A DNA stretch of 64,000 nt from Myxococcus xanthus. Lineage in GTDB: Bacteria; Myxococcota; Myxococcia; Myxococcales; Myxococcaceae. The notes below the pieces were generated by a model that worked only from the letters and a program-made list of their open reading frames with translations, had not been told where the DNA came from and did not search any database. The position numbers and the translations under genes are program-made. This document shows positions 19,801 through 28,032 of the stretch, piece by piece (positions within the stretch are counted from its first letter, which is position 1; each line of letters starts with the position of its first letter). The stretch lies in contig NZ_FNOH01000005.1 in assembly GCF_900106535.1 (NCBI RefSeq), forward strand, positions 1-64,000, in the 5' to 3' direction.

Positions 19801-22800
19801 CCTGGCCAGCCTCGGAGGCGATGCCTGTATCGGAAGCCGCCCACTCCGCGTGGCCCGTGGCAGCCGCCGTTTGTTCGGAGGTCGTCCACTCGGAAGCGGT
19901 GACAGGCTCCGCCCACTCCGCCTGGAGTTCGACGGTTTCCGAAACAGGATCCTCCCAGCCTGCATACGCATCGCTGGCAGCGGCCTGCTCACCGGAAGTG
20001 GCCCATTCCGTCTGAGCCGCTTCCGCAGCGGGCTGCTCGGAAGTGGAAGCCCATTCAGGCTGCAGCTCGATGGCGCCCGCGTCACCCTCCGCCATCGCCA
20101 CACTGCGCTCATCGGTCGGCGCGAAGTGTCCGTGGGCCAGGAACTCGTTCGCCGCGGCGAGAGGCACGGCCTCTTCGGGGTTCCCGCTCAGGTCGAACAT
20201 CTCCTCGGCGGAAGGCGTGCGCGCGGACGACTGCGGCGGATCTCCCGCCACCTCGATCGTTTCCGCGTGGAGGTCCGGACCCACCTGGACCGGCCGGATC
20301 TCGAGCGACGGGACATCCGACGACGCGAAGGGCGCAGCCTCCGGCGGGAAGTCCACTTCCGAAGCGGTGGCCTCCGTACCGACTTCGATAACCTCGAGCG
20401 TGGGCTGCTCGCTCCCGCCGTCAGCGGCCTGGAACGATGCCTCGTCCCCGGCGTGTCCGGGCGCGGACTCGACATCGATGACATCGAGCGAGGGCTCGTC
20501 GGACGACACCTCGGCCGCGTTGAGCTCCAGCGTGGGGACGCTTCCCTGCTGCGCGGGAGACTCTTCGCTCACCTCCGAGCCATCGAGGGCGATTTCAGCC
20601 GACTGCGGCTCGGCGACGTCGGAGGCCTCCAGGGAAATCTCCGCGGCCGGCTCAATCGGGGCGGACTCGGCGACGTCTGTGGCGTCGAGCGTGATTTCGG
20701 AGGGCGACTGGGCGGAAGGCGATTCGGCGACGTCGGACGTATCGAGAGCGATTTCGGGCTCGCTCATCTCGGTCGCGTCGAGGACGACCTCCTTCCCATC
20801 GAAGGCCTCACTCGAGTGGTCGTAGGTGCTGTGAGCCGTCTCGGGCGCAGTCTCGATGGCAGCCAATTCGCTGACGTCGGAGGCCGCATACTCCGTGGTG
20901 GCAAACTCCTCGGCCGCGTCCGTGCTGCCCCATGCGCTGGATGCGAGCGCCGTGTCGGAGGTGGCTTCGGCAGCGGTCTCCACCGAGTCCAACTCCATCG
21001 TGGCCGCATCACTGACATCGGCGGTGTCGAGCGCCACTTCCGGATACGCCTCGGCAGTGGCCGACTCGCTCGTTTCGGACGTCGCGAAAGCGTGCTCGCT
21101 CACAGCCGTGTCGCTGACCTCTGCGGCGTCGAGCACCGCTTCGGCGTACGTTTCACCAGCGGCGGTTGCATCGCCTTCGCTGAAGGCAGTCTCGGCGAAG
21201 GGCTCTTCGAACGAGGCTGCTGCGCTGCCGTAGGGGGAAGCCTCGGCGACGACTTCGCTGCTGGCATCCGCGGCGGCCAGCTCCGGCTCGGGAGCAGACG
21301 TTTCGATGACATCCGAAGCCGAGAGCGCCAACTCGGGAGCGGCTGCGGTCGTATCACTTGCCTCGGAGGCAGTCAGCGCCACCTCGGGATAAGCCTCCGC
21401 CGTCGAGGCATCGCTGACATCGGCCGTCGCGAAGTCTGCCTCAGGGTAGGCCTCCGCCGTCGCGAACTCCGTCGTGGGATAGGCCTCCGCCGTCGCGAAG
21501 TCTGCCGCGGGGTAGGCTTCCGCCGTCGCGGCATCGCTGGCGTCAGACGCCGTGAGGGCCGTCTCGGGATAGGCCTCCGCCACGGCGACATCGGACGCGT
21601 CGAGCGCGATTTCAGCGGGCGAGTAATTGGCGCCCGTCTCGGTCCCGGCAGATGCGTCGAACGCCATCTCCGAGGCGTGCTCAACCGCCGCATCGCTCAC
21701 GTCGGCTGCATCGAGCGCAATCTCGGTGGGCTCGGCTTCGGCCGAAGCCTCATCCGCGGTGTCGAGTGCAATCTCGGCGGGCTGTGCCTCGTACGTATCG
21801 CCCGCGCTGGCCGCGATGAAATCTGTCGCGCCGTGGTCGGCCGTCGCCATGGCATCAGCCGTCACGTCGGTCGTCGCACCCGCGTCCCACGCATCCGTCG
21901 TATCCGCGGAGTCCGCAGCCGACGCTTCGACCATTTCGGAGGAATCGAGCGCGATTTCGGAATCCGCAGCCTGCGAGGCCGCCTCCGGCTCCGCCATGGC
22001 GGCAACGTCGATGATGTCGCCCGCATCGGCGACGTCCATGTGCTCCGTCTCGACGGCGAGCGGCGCGGAGGCCCACGCATCATCGATTGGGGCGGGAGAC
22101 TGCTCGTGGGCAAGGACAGGTTCGCTGTCGGCGGTGCCGTCCAGCAACTCGACCTCGGAGGAGGGGACCTCCACTTCCGTCGAGGCCAGGGCATCGCCCG
22201 TGGGCGCCACCGGCGCATCCGGTGCCGACTCGACCTCCATCGACAGGTCGGCGAACGATGCCTCCAGCGAGGTCTCGGGTTCGGCGCTGGCGGCCACCGC
22301 TGGGGTGTCCGACCCCACTTCGGAGAAGTCATCCTCCGCAACGCTCAGGGCTTCCGGCTGCGCCTCCTCGAATACGGGCTGCGCATCCTGCTGGAGGTCC
22401 GCGGTGACGTCCGCGAACGACGCAGACGGGTCATCCGCCGCGGCCGGTTCCTCGTCGGCGGACATCGCCTCGATGTCGGGTTCTTGCTCCGCGCTCAGTG
22501 CATTCTGAGCCTGTCCACCGGCGCCCGGCGTCATCCACGGCGCGGGCTCGCTCAGCGCGGGAATGTCGATGTCGTCCGAAAGGCTGAGGTTGTCCGGCTC
22601 GACAGCCGGCTGGTGTGCCGGAGCGGTGGGGTAGGACTGCTGCTGCGCGGACTGCGCGGCATAGGCCTGCGGATCCGCCTGCCATGCTTCGGCAGTGCCC
22701 TGAGCGTAGCCCGCATTCGGGTCATGCGCCTGCTGCGCGTAAGCCTGCGCATTCGGGTCATACGCATGCTGCGAATAGGCCTGGGCGTTCGGGTCGTAGC

Positions 22801-23305
22801 CTTGCTGTGCGTAGGCCTGAGCGTTCGGGTCGTAACCCTGCTGCGCGTAGGCCTGAGCGTTCGGGTCGTAGCCTTGATGTGCGTAGGCCTGAGCGTTCGG
22901 GTCGTAGCCCTGCTGTGCGTAAGCCTGCGCGTTCGGATCGTACCCCTGGTTCGGGTCGTAGCCGGCGGGGTAGGGGTACCACTGGCCGTCAGCGGCGTAG
23001 TAGCCCTGGGGTTGCTGCTCGTAGCCGGCGGGGTAGGGGTACCACTGGCCATCGTCGGCGTAGTAGCCCTGGGGTTGCTGCTCGTAGCCGGCGGGGTAGG
23101 GGTACCACTGGCCATCGTCGGCGTAGTAGCCCTGGGGCGCGGCCTGCTGCTGCCAGGCGGCGGCGTCCGCGGCTGGCGCGTCATCCACGCCCAGCTGTGC
23201 GCGCAGCTCGTTCCAGCGAGCCTCCTCCACCGGAGACAGGCTTCCCAGCTTCCGCTTCTCGTCGAGAAAGCGGAATTCTCTCATCGCTGCGCGCGTGTCC
23301 GACAT
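16889..23305 (-). CDS. Giant acidic, tryptophan-patterned repeat protein with C-terminal DUF6982-like domain
   Basis: 2138 aa and mostly low-complexity. Residues 1-50 are a short helical leader (REFRFLDEKRKLGSLSP). Residues 57-116 are three 21-aa repeats beginning PQGYYADDGQWYPYPAGYE. Residues 121-200 are about seven 12-aa GYDPNAQAYAQQ units. About 400-1000 is an Ala/Asp/Ser/Glu region with recurring EIALD-SDV and AEAYPE motifs. About 1080-1870 repeats EWA(S/T)PATEEVQA-type units, with a Trp roughly every 10-12 residues. Lys and Arg are almost absent between residues 200 and 1900. The last ~150 residues form a normal domain (HRVIIHTVEGQVKRGTIRD; IRVTFNDGRQVAGFSQDF) resembling DUF6982. No signal peptide or membrane segment, so probably cytosolic. 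A scaffold role is inference. Confidence 0.88.
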   Translation of the reverse strand: MSDTRAAMREFRFLDEKRKLGSLSPVEEARWNELRAQLGVDDAPAADAAAWQQQAAPQGYYADDGQWYPYPAGYEQQPQGYYADDGQWYPYPAGYEQQPQGYYAADGQWYPYPAGYDPNQGYDPNAQAYAQQGYDPNAQAYAHQGYDPNAQAYAQQGYDPNAQAYAQQGYDPNAQAYSQHAYDPNAQAYAQQAHDPNAGYAQGTAEAWQADPQAYAAQSAQQQSYPTAPAHQPAVEPDNLSLSDDIDIPALSEPAPWMTPGAGGQAQNALSAEQEPDIEAMSADEEPAAADDPSASFADVTADLQQDAQPVFEEAQPEALSVAEDDFSEVGSDTPAVAASAEPETSLEASFADLSMEVESAPDAPVAPTGDALASTEVEVPSSEVELLDGTADSEPVLAHEQSPAPIDDAWASAPLAVETEHMDVADAGDIIDVAAMAEPEAASQAADSEIALDSSEMVEASAADSADTTDAWDAGATTDVTADAMATADHGATDFIAASAGDTYEAQPAEIALDTADEASAEAEPTEIALDAADVSDAAVEHASEMAFDASAGTETGANYSPAEIALDASDVAVAEAYPETALTASDASDAATAEAYPAADFATAEAYPTTEFATAEAYPEADFATADVSDASTAEAYPEVALTASEASDTTAAAPELALSASDVIETSAPEPELAAADASSEVVAEASPYGSAAASFEEPFAETAFSEGDATAAGETYAEAVLDAAEVSDTAVSEHAFATSETSESATAEAYPEVALDTADVSDAATMELDSVETAAEATSDTALASSAWGSTDAAEEFATTEYAASDVSELAAIETAPETAHSTYDHSSEAFDGKEVVLDATEMSEPEIALDTSDVAESPSAQSPSEITLDATDVAESAPIEPAAEISLEASDVAEPQSAEIALDGSEVSEESPAQQGSVPTLELNAAEVSSDEPSLDVIDVESAPGHAGDEASFQAADGGSEQPTLEVIEVGTEATASEVDFPPEAAPFASSDVPSLEIRPVQVGPDLHAETIEVAGDPPQSSARTPSAEEMFDLSGNPEEAVPLAAANEFLAHGHFAPTDERSVAMAEGDAGAIELQPEWASTSEQPAAEAAQTEWATSGEQAAASDAYAGWEDPVSETVELQAEWAEPVTASEWTTSEQTAAATGHAEWAASDTGIASEAGQAEWADSTTELQPEWVAAEGAAAPEAQPEWATSAEQAHTEAQAQWTETAAQAALGSEQTEWAANTPEAAQADWASSSTETAPGEIQAEWAEPIAEDGQAQWATAEAPPSDGWNTASTEAAPVEVQAEWAESSEASPTEVQADGSTPTLDAAPVEVQAEWDDPAQQDGATLTAEPAATEAQAEWAAPEIADATTDAQAGWTTPGADTAQSEWTASSENGWATAEEVQTEWTAPATETAAQPEWATTPAAEAARTDWAAPGTENAGQPEWATPATEAVPGEGAQPEWASPATEEVQAEWATPAAEAAASSEWASPAAEGAQAEWATPATETAASSEWASPATEEVQAEWATPAAETAASSEWASPAVEEVQGEWATPATEAAASSQWASPAAEGAQSEWATPATEAAQAGWAAAPVEAAQPEWASPAAEEAQGEWASPATEEAQGEWANPAAEEAQAEWVTPAEGAAPAPEWASPATEEVQAEWATPEEGTAPAPEWASPATEDVQAEWATDAAAPASEWASPATEEVQAEWATPATETAAQPEWASPATEAAQPVWAAPTEGAQAEWAAPEAEEVQEEWAAAPAEGAQQGWATPTEAPHAEWSTPATEEVQAEWADPIEEAAPAAEWASTSAPAASQWDTPADNAPAAAEWSATSHDTSATWDAPATTEWSSEQTANWNEASAEEVSLADTATPASAEWNDASVDVEPVMEEAEPIEAASAWEAEPILDSAPVTSQWAAASTDSPFGAQAQDFTEAMPIEEEEVSMELEQEVAEIDVEEEAVVPPPAPMAAIPVVASAPVHFAQAASLATAAQAQHTAVVMPAAPANHVAVEREPLFDDTAIVGGTALTSFVEGEHRVIIHTVEGQVKRGTIRDADLLDEVISLEQQSGFAAEQIPGKRVKAIFFMLAAGARQPQVEGQKIRVTFNDGRQVAGFSQDFQGSTPGFFVIPADQRTNTARIFIYRSSVQAVAEG
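17700..19900 (-). repeat. Imperfect EWA-coding repeat array inside the giant gene
   Basis: A long run of related units, each encoding EWA followed by Ser/Thr-Pro-Ala-Thr-Glu and Val-Gln-Ala. Copies near 18210-18960 are almost identical at the DNA level, which suggests recent duplication. Outer copies have diverged. Boundaries are approximate. Confidence 0.8.
22706..22945 (-). repeat. 36-bp tandem repeat encoding GYDPNAQAYAQQ
   Basis: Six near-identical 36-bp units plus a degenerate seventh, in frame, residues 121-200 of the giant protein. Confidence 0.9.
22958..23137 (-). repeat. 63-bp tandem repeat encoding a Tyr/Trp-rich unit
   Basis: Three in-frame copies, the last slightly short, each encoding PQGYYA(D/A)DGQWYPYPAGY. 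Residues 57-116 of the giant protein. Confidence 0.92.
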
Positions 23306-23431
23306 CCGTCACCTTGCTGCGGACAGCGTACAGCCGAGCTTCTGTCGCAGCGTAAATAGAGGGGGCTGCGAGTCTAGGGGACTCCCGGGAACGGGTAAAC
23401 CAATTGGCCCGGGCCCGGCTGGCAGCCTCCC

Positions 23432-24823
23432 CTACTGGAGAGCGGCCCGGACGTCCTCGTCGAGGCTCGCCCGCGTCTTGCCGTAGTGCTCCGTCAGGGC
23501 CTCGTCGATGGGTCTTCCCTGTCCCACCTCACGGACCATCGTGAGGAACCGGCCCGTACCGCCCCGCTTCACCAACTCGCGGACCGCCACGGCGGAGGTG
23601 GCATAGGCGACGGTCGGGTTGCGCTGCATGATGAGGGACGAGCCCTCCATCTGCGCCAGCTTGGGCAGGGAGTTCGCCTTGGCGGCCCGGGCCATGTAGT
23701 TCCGGACCGACCGCTCGGGGTCCTCGCCGCCCATGTAGCGCCACTCGACGTACTCGGCCAGGCCCTCGTTGAGCCAGACGGGGAGGTTGTTCCCGTAGCC
23801 GCCACAGAGCTCATCCAGCGCGGCGTGGACGTACTCGTGGACCAGGGTGGCCTTGGTCTGCGGCGTGAGCTCCGCGGCGTCGTTGATGCGGATGGCGTTG
23901 TCGGAGTAGAGCCCGGCGACTGTTCGCGCCCGCGCCGCGCCGAAGTGCGTCTGGAACTCCGCGAGGGTGTACAGGATGATGTCCACCGGCGCGTGGCGCA
24001 CCTCGCCCAGCATGCTGCGGGTGAAGTCGTAGGCCTCGTCCAGCGCGGCGACGATGCGGCCCTCGTACTCCGCGCGTTGGCCGAAGTCGCGATCGTTGTT
24101 GAAGTACCGGATGACGAAGCGGCTGTTGGAGCGCGTCCGCATGCCGTCCGCGCCGGTGCCCGACTCGTAGTTGAGGCTGGCCGAGCGCGTGGAGCCCCGG
24201 CCCTGGCCGGCCACCGTGGGCTGGGTTTCGACCATGACGGTAGGCCGCCCGCTCGTGGCGCCATTCATCCGCAGCTCCAGGCGCTCCGCCTCCCGCCGCG
24301 CGGCGGTCTCCTCCGTCGTCTTGGCGCGGGCCTGCACGAGCAGCCGCTTCGCTTCCGCGGCCTCCTTCGACTTCGCCGGCACCTTCTCCAGCGCCGCCAC
24401 GGCGCCCGCCGCGTCCTGTTCCTCCATCAGCAGCCGCCCCAACTCCAGGCCGAAGGCGCCGTCCTTGGGGTACTGGGCCAGCCCCTTGCGCAGGGCGGCT
24501 TCCGCGGTGGCCCGCTGGTCCGTCTTCCGCGCGGCCCGGGCCAGGCACCGCAGCGCGCCCGCGGACTCCTCGTACACGGTGGCCCGCTCGCCCAGTGAGT
24601 ACGCCATCACCGGGTCCTCGTCCTTCAGCGCCTCGCAGCCCTTCTGGAGCGCCGTGGCGACGGTGCCCCGCTGCGGGGTGGGCACGTCCGATGCCTCTCC
24701 GGCCGAGAAGGCCAGATAGAGCTCCTCCCACGCGCGGCTGGCGGCGAGCGACTTCGCCTTCTGTCCGGGAGAAGAAGGGGCGGCGGTCAGTAGCAGGGCG
24801 GAGAGCAGGGCGGCGGGGCTCAT
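23432..24823 (-). CDS. Secreted gluzincin metallopeptidase (peptidase-MA-like) with TPR-like N-terminus
   Basis: About 463 aa. A signal-like segment (MSPAALLSALLLTAAPSSP) is followed by ~180 residues of Ala-rich helices resembling TPRs, a linker, and a metallopeptidase domain. The zinc site is ATLVHEYVHAALDEL, an HExxH motif, with a downstream NEGLAEYVEWR that supplies the third ligand. This fits the peptidase MA family, a group with few known substrates. A GTG at 24844 is an alternative start. It lies 59 bp after the threonine ammonia-lyase stop and on the same strand as the giant-protein gene. Confidence 0.82.
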   Translation of the reverse strand: MSPAALLSALLLTAAPSSPGQKAKSLAASRAWEELYLAFSAGEASDVPTPQRGTVATALQKGCEALKDEDPVMAYSLGERATVYEESAGALRCLARAARKTDQRATAEAALRKGLAQYPKDGAFGLELGRLLMEEQDAAGAVAALEKVPAKSKEAAEAKRLLVQARAKTTEETAARREAERLELRMNGATSGRPTVMVETQPTVAGQGRGSTRSASLNYESGTGADGMRTRSNSRFVIRYFNNDRDFGQRAEYEGRIVAALDEAYDFTRSMLGEVRHAPVDIILYTLAEFQTHFGAARARTVAGLYSDNAIRINDAAELTPQTKATLVHEYVHAALDELCGGYGNNLPVWLNEGLAEYVEWRYMGGEDPERSVRNYMARAAKANSLPKLAQMEGSSLIMQRNPTVAYATSAVAVRELVKRGGTGRFLTMVREVGQGRPIDEALTEHYGKTRASLDEDVRAALQ

Positions 24824-24882
24824 GCCCTGAGTATCGCCGGACACGGGCGCACGGGCGCAAGGCCCTGCCCCCGCATGGGGCG

Positions 24883-26100
24883 CTACTTGCGGGCCACCTG
24901 CCAGCCCAGCCGGTGGAGCGCGCGCTCCAGCTCCTCGATTTGCGCGGGCCCGGTGGTCTCCAGCGTCACCTCCACCATGGCCTCGCCCAGGCCCGCCTTG
25001 GAGAAGGCGCGCTCGTGGTGGATCTCCACGACATTGGCGCGCAGGTCGGCCACCTGCGTGGTGAGCTTCGCCAGCATTCCGGGCCGGTCCGGCAGCCGGA
25101 CCTCCAACTGCACCAAGCGGCCAGCCTTCACCAGACCGCGCTCGATGATGCGGCTGATGACGTTCATGTCGATGTTGCCACCGCTCAAGATGATGGCGGT
25201 GCGCCGGCCCCTCGCGGCGGGAACGTCACCGCTGAGCAGCGCCGCCAGGCCCACCGCGCCGGCGCCCTCCACCACGCTCTTCTCCTGCTCCAGGAGGGTG
25301 AGGATGGCGGCGGCGATTTCCTCCTCGTCCACGGCCACCACCTCGTCCACGTACTTCTGCACCATGGGGAAGGTGAGGTCGCCCACGCGCTTGACGGCGA
25401 TGCCGTCCGCGATGGTGGTGCCCGCGGCGGCCAGCAGCACGCGCTCGCCCGCCTCCACCGACGCCTTCATGCTGGCGATGGTCTCCGCCTGCACGCCCAC
25501 CACGCGGATGTCGGGCCGCGTCTCCTTCAGCGCGCACGCGATGCCGGAGATGAGCCCGCCGCCGCCAATGGGGACGAGCACCACCTCCAGGTCGGGGCAC
25601 TGCTCCAGCAGCTCCAGGCCGATGGTGCCCTGGCCGGCGATGACGTGCGCGTCATTGAAGGGGTGGATGAAGACGCGGTCCTCCGCCTTCTGGATGCGCA
25701 GCGCCTCCGCGTAGGCCTCGTCGTAGTTGGTGCCCTTGAGCACCACGCGCGCGCCGTAGTCATCCCGCGTGCGCGACACCTTGATGAGCGGGGTGCGCTC
25801 CGGCATGACGATGGTGGCACTCACGCCCAGCCGACGCGCGTGGTACGCGACACCCTGCGCGTGGTTTCCGGCGGACGCGGCGATGACGCCCCGGCGCCGC
25901 TCGTCCTCGGTCAGCGTCAGCAGCTTGTTGAGGGCGCCGCGCTCCTTGAAGGCCCCGGTGCGCTGGAGGTTCTCCAGCTTGAAGAACACCGCGGCGCACT
26001 CCGTCCGCTCCGTGTAGTAGTCCGACTGCGGGCACGGCGTGGGGCGGATGGCCGAGCGAAGGCGCTCGCGCGCGGCCTGGATGTCCTCGAGGGTGACCAT
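24883..26100 (-). CDS. Threonine ammonia-lyase (threonine dehydratase) with ACT domain
   Basis: This 405-aa fold-type II PLP enzyme converts threonine to 2-oxobutanoate and ammonia. The PLP lysine is in KLENLQRTGAFKERGA near residue 55, the phosphate loop is GGGGLISG near residue 185, and SGGNID is near residue 310. The last ~75 residues form one ACT domain (LEVRLPDRPGMLAKLTTQVADL). One ACT module and this length fit the TdcB/short-IlvA type. Whether it is biosynthetic or catabolic is not clear; the neighbouring glutamate dehydrogenase favours amino-acid use. Confidence 0.92.
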   Translation of the reverse strand: MVTLEDIQAARERLRSAIRPTPCPQSDYYTERTECAAVFFKLENLQRTGAFKERGALNKLLTLTEDERRRGVIAASAGNHAQGVAYHARRLGVSATIVMPERTPLIKVSRTRDDYGARVVLKGTNYDEAYAEALRIQKAEDRVFIHPFNDAHVIAGQGTIGLELLEQCPDLEVVLVPIGGGGLISGIACALKETRPDIRVVGVQAETIASMKASVEAGERVLLAAAGTTIADGIAVKRVGDLTFPMVQKYVDEVVAVDEEEIAAAILTLLEQEKSVVEGAGAVGLAALLSGDVPAARGRRTAIILSGGNIDMNVISRIIERGLVKAGRLVQLEVRLPDRPGMLAKLTTQVADLRANVVEIHHERAFSKAGLGEAMVEVTLETTGPAQIEELERALHRLGWQVARK

Positions 26101-26214
26101 GTGCGCGCCTCTATCGGAAGCGCGCCCCGGGCGGAAGAGACACGAGGAAGGAGCGTGCTCCGCCGGCTGCCTGCCGCGCCGCGCTACGTCCAGCGCGTGA
26201 CACGGCGGGCCGCG

Positions 26215-27444
26215 TCAGATGCCGCGCAGCACGGTGGCCTTGCCCACCCGGCCAATCGCCAGGATGTACGCGGCCGTCCGCATGGAGACCTTCCGGGAGC
26301 GCGCCACCTGCGCCACGCGCTCGTAGGCCTCCTTCATGGACTTCTCCAGCTCCGCGTTGACGCGGTCCTCCTCCCACGACAGGTGCTGGAGGTTCTGCAC
26401 CCACTCGAAGTAGCTCACCGTCACGCCGCCTGCGCTGGCGAGCACGTCTGGCACCACGAAGATGCCGCGCTTCTCGAAGATTTCGTCGGCCTCCGGCTGG
26501 GTGGGGCCGTTGGCGCCTTCGATGATGAGCTTGGCGCGCACCGCGTGGGCATTCTCCCGGGTGAGCACGTGGCCCAGCGCCGCGGGGATGAGGACCTCAC
26601 AGTCCGCGCCCAGCACGTCATCGTTGCTGCACGAAGCGCCCCCGCTGAAGCCCGTCACCGTGCCGGTGCGCTTCACGTGCTCGAAGAGGGAGGGGATGTC
26701 CAGGCCCTGCGGGTTGCGAACGCCGCCCAGCGCGTCCGCCACGGCCACCACCACGCCGCCGTCCTCCCAGAGGAGCTGCGCGGTGTGGCCGCCCACGTTG
26801 CCGAAGCCTTGGAGCGCGAAGCGCGTGCCCTTCACCGGCAGGCCCAGGTCGCGCAGGATTTCACGCGCCACGTAGAGCAGCCCGCGGCCGGTGGCGGCCT
26901 CGCGGCCCTTGGAGCCGTAGAGCTCCAGCGGCTTGCCCGTCACCACCGCGGGAGAGTGGCCGTGGTAGCGCGAATACTGGTCCATGATCCACGCCATCAC
27001 CTGGGGGTTGGTGTTGACGTCGGGGGCCGGGATGTCGCGCGTGGGGCCGATGACGTCCTGCACCTGGTCCACGTACTTCCGGGTGAGGCGCTCCAGCTCC
27101 TTGATGCTCAGCTGGGACGGGTCGCAGGCGATGCCGCCCTTGGCGCCGCCATAGGGGACATTCACGACGGCCGTCTTCCACGTCATCAGCGAGGCGAGCG
27201 ACGCGCACTCGTCCTGGTCCAGCATCGGGTGGTAGCGCAGGCCGCCCTTCATGGGGCCACGGCTGTTGTCGTGCTGAATCCGGTAGCCGAGGAAGGTGCG
27301 AATCTCTCCGGAGTCCATCTCGATGGAGACCTGGACCTTCACCTCGCGAAGGGGCGTGGCGAGCAGCGTTTCGATGGGGGTGCCTACGTCCATGATCCGC
27401 GCGGCTTTGCGGAAGTAGTAGTTGGTACCCTCGACGGCGCTCAT
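26215..27444 (-). CDS. gdhA: Glutamate dehydrogenase (Glu/Leu/Phe/Val family)
   Basis: 409 aa. It interconverts glutamate and 2-oxoglutarate plus ammonia with NAD(P). Landmarks are GPMKGGLRYHP and MTWKTAVVNVPYGGAKGGI (substrate site), DIPAPDVNTN, and a GFGNVGGHTAQLL Rossmann loop. Length suits the hexameric class. The ATG has AGGAG about 11 bases upstream. Together with threonine ammonia-lyase, 114 bp downstream, this is an amino-acid deamination pair. I use gdhA as a family symbol; cofactor specificity was not determined. Confidence 0.92.
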   Translation of the reverse strand: MSAVEGTNYYFRKAARIMDVGTPIETLLATPLREVKVQVSIEMDSGEIRTFLGYRIQHDNSRGPMKGGLRYHPMLDQDECASLASLMTWKTAVVNVPYGGAKGGIACDPSQLSIKELERLTRKYVDQVQDVIGPTRDIPAPDVNTNPQVMAWIMDQYSRYHGHSPAVVTGKPLELYGSKGREAATGRGLLYVAREILRDLGLPVKGTRFALQGFGNVGGHTAQLLWEDGGVVVAVADALGGVRNPQGLDIPSLFEHVKRTGTVTGFSGGASCSNDDVLGADCEVLIPAALGHVLTRENAHAVRAKLIIEGANGPTQPEADEIFEKRGIFVVPDVLASAGGVTVSYFEWVQNLQHLSWEEDRVNAELEKSMKEAYERVAQVARSRKVSMRTAAYILAIGRVGKATVLRGI

Positions 27445-27515
27445 GTGTCGGCAAGCTCCTGGATGGCGGCGCGCGAGACCTTAACAGAAGGGGTGCGCTA
27501 CCATAGGAAACTGCC

Positions 27516-28028
27516 ATGCCGCCCGATCCGCCGGACGCTTCCACCGTGAGTGGACACCTCCAGGGACTGGCCCGGCGCATCCGGACACTGCGGGAGCGGC
27601 GGGGACTCACCCAGGAGGACTTCGCCGCCCGCTGCGGCATCTCCGTGTCCTTCGCGTCCCTGCTGGAGCGAGGCGAGCGCAGCCCCAGCTACGAGACGCT
27701 GCTCCAGGTGGCCGCCGCGCTCCAGCTCCCACTGTGGGAACTCTTGCGGCTGGAGGACACGCAGGACGCGGGTGTCCACCGGCTGGAGGCCTTCGTCCGG
27801 GGGCGCGGCCTGGCTCGCGTGGACGTGGACCGGTTGCTGTCGGTGGCGGAGGTGATGTTCAACGAGCCCACGCGGGCAACGGAGGACATCCAGGCCGTCC
27901 GGCCGGAGCCTGCCCGCTGCGGCGAGCCCGGCTGTGAGAAGCCAGTGCTCGCCCGGGGCCTGTGCGCCGCCCATTACCACCGCGAGCGGCGCAGGAAGGC
28001 CGCCAGTCCAGGGACTGGCGGCACCTGA
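27516..28028 (+). CDS. XRE-family regulator with C-terminal Cys/His motif
   Basis: 170 aa. Residues ~15-75 form a Cro/CI-type helix-turn-helix (RIRTLRERRGLTQEDFAARCGIS, SFASLLERGERSPSYETLLQVAAAL). A helical linker follows. The last 35 residues contain CGEPGCEKPVLARGLCAAHYHRERRR, a C-x4-C-x8-C-x3-H pattern that looks like a small zinc site. It is divergent from gdhA across 71 bp and may regulate it; this is untested. It is convergent with the helicase, stop codons 5 bp apart. Confidence 0.85.
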   Translation: MPPDPPDASTVSGHLQGLARRIRTLRERRGLTQEDFAARCGISVSFASLLERGERSPSYETLLQVAAALQLPLWELLRLEDTQDAGVHRLEAFVRGRGLARVDVDRLLSVAEVMFNEPTRATEDIQAVRPEPARCGEPGCEKPVLARGLCAAHYHRERRRKAASPGTGGT

Positions 28029-28032
28029 GGGA

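Noticed and set aside
18011-23359. 1782-aa open frame on the plus strand, opposite the giant repeat gene
   Set aside because: It exists because the repeat-coding strand, with few Leu, Ser or stop-generating codons, leaves the complement open. Its translation is Arg/Gly/Leu-rich without domains, whereas the minus strand has a ribosome site, clean repeats and a folded C-terminal domain.
24595-27549. 984-aa plus-strand open frame over three metabolic genes
   Set aside because: It spans threonine ammonia-lyase and glutamate dehydrogenase, both unmistakable on the other strand.
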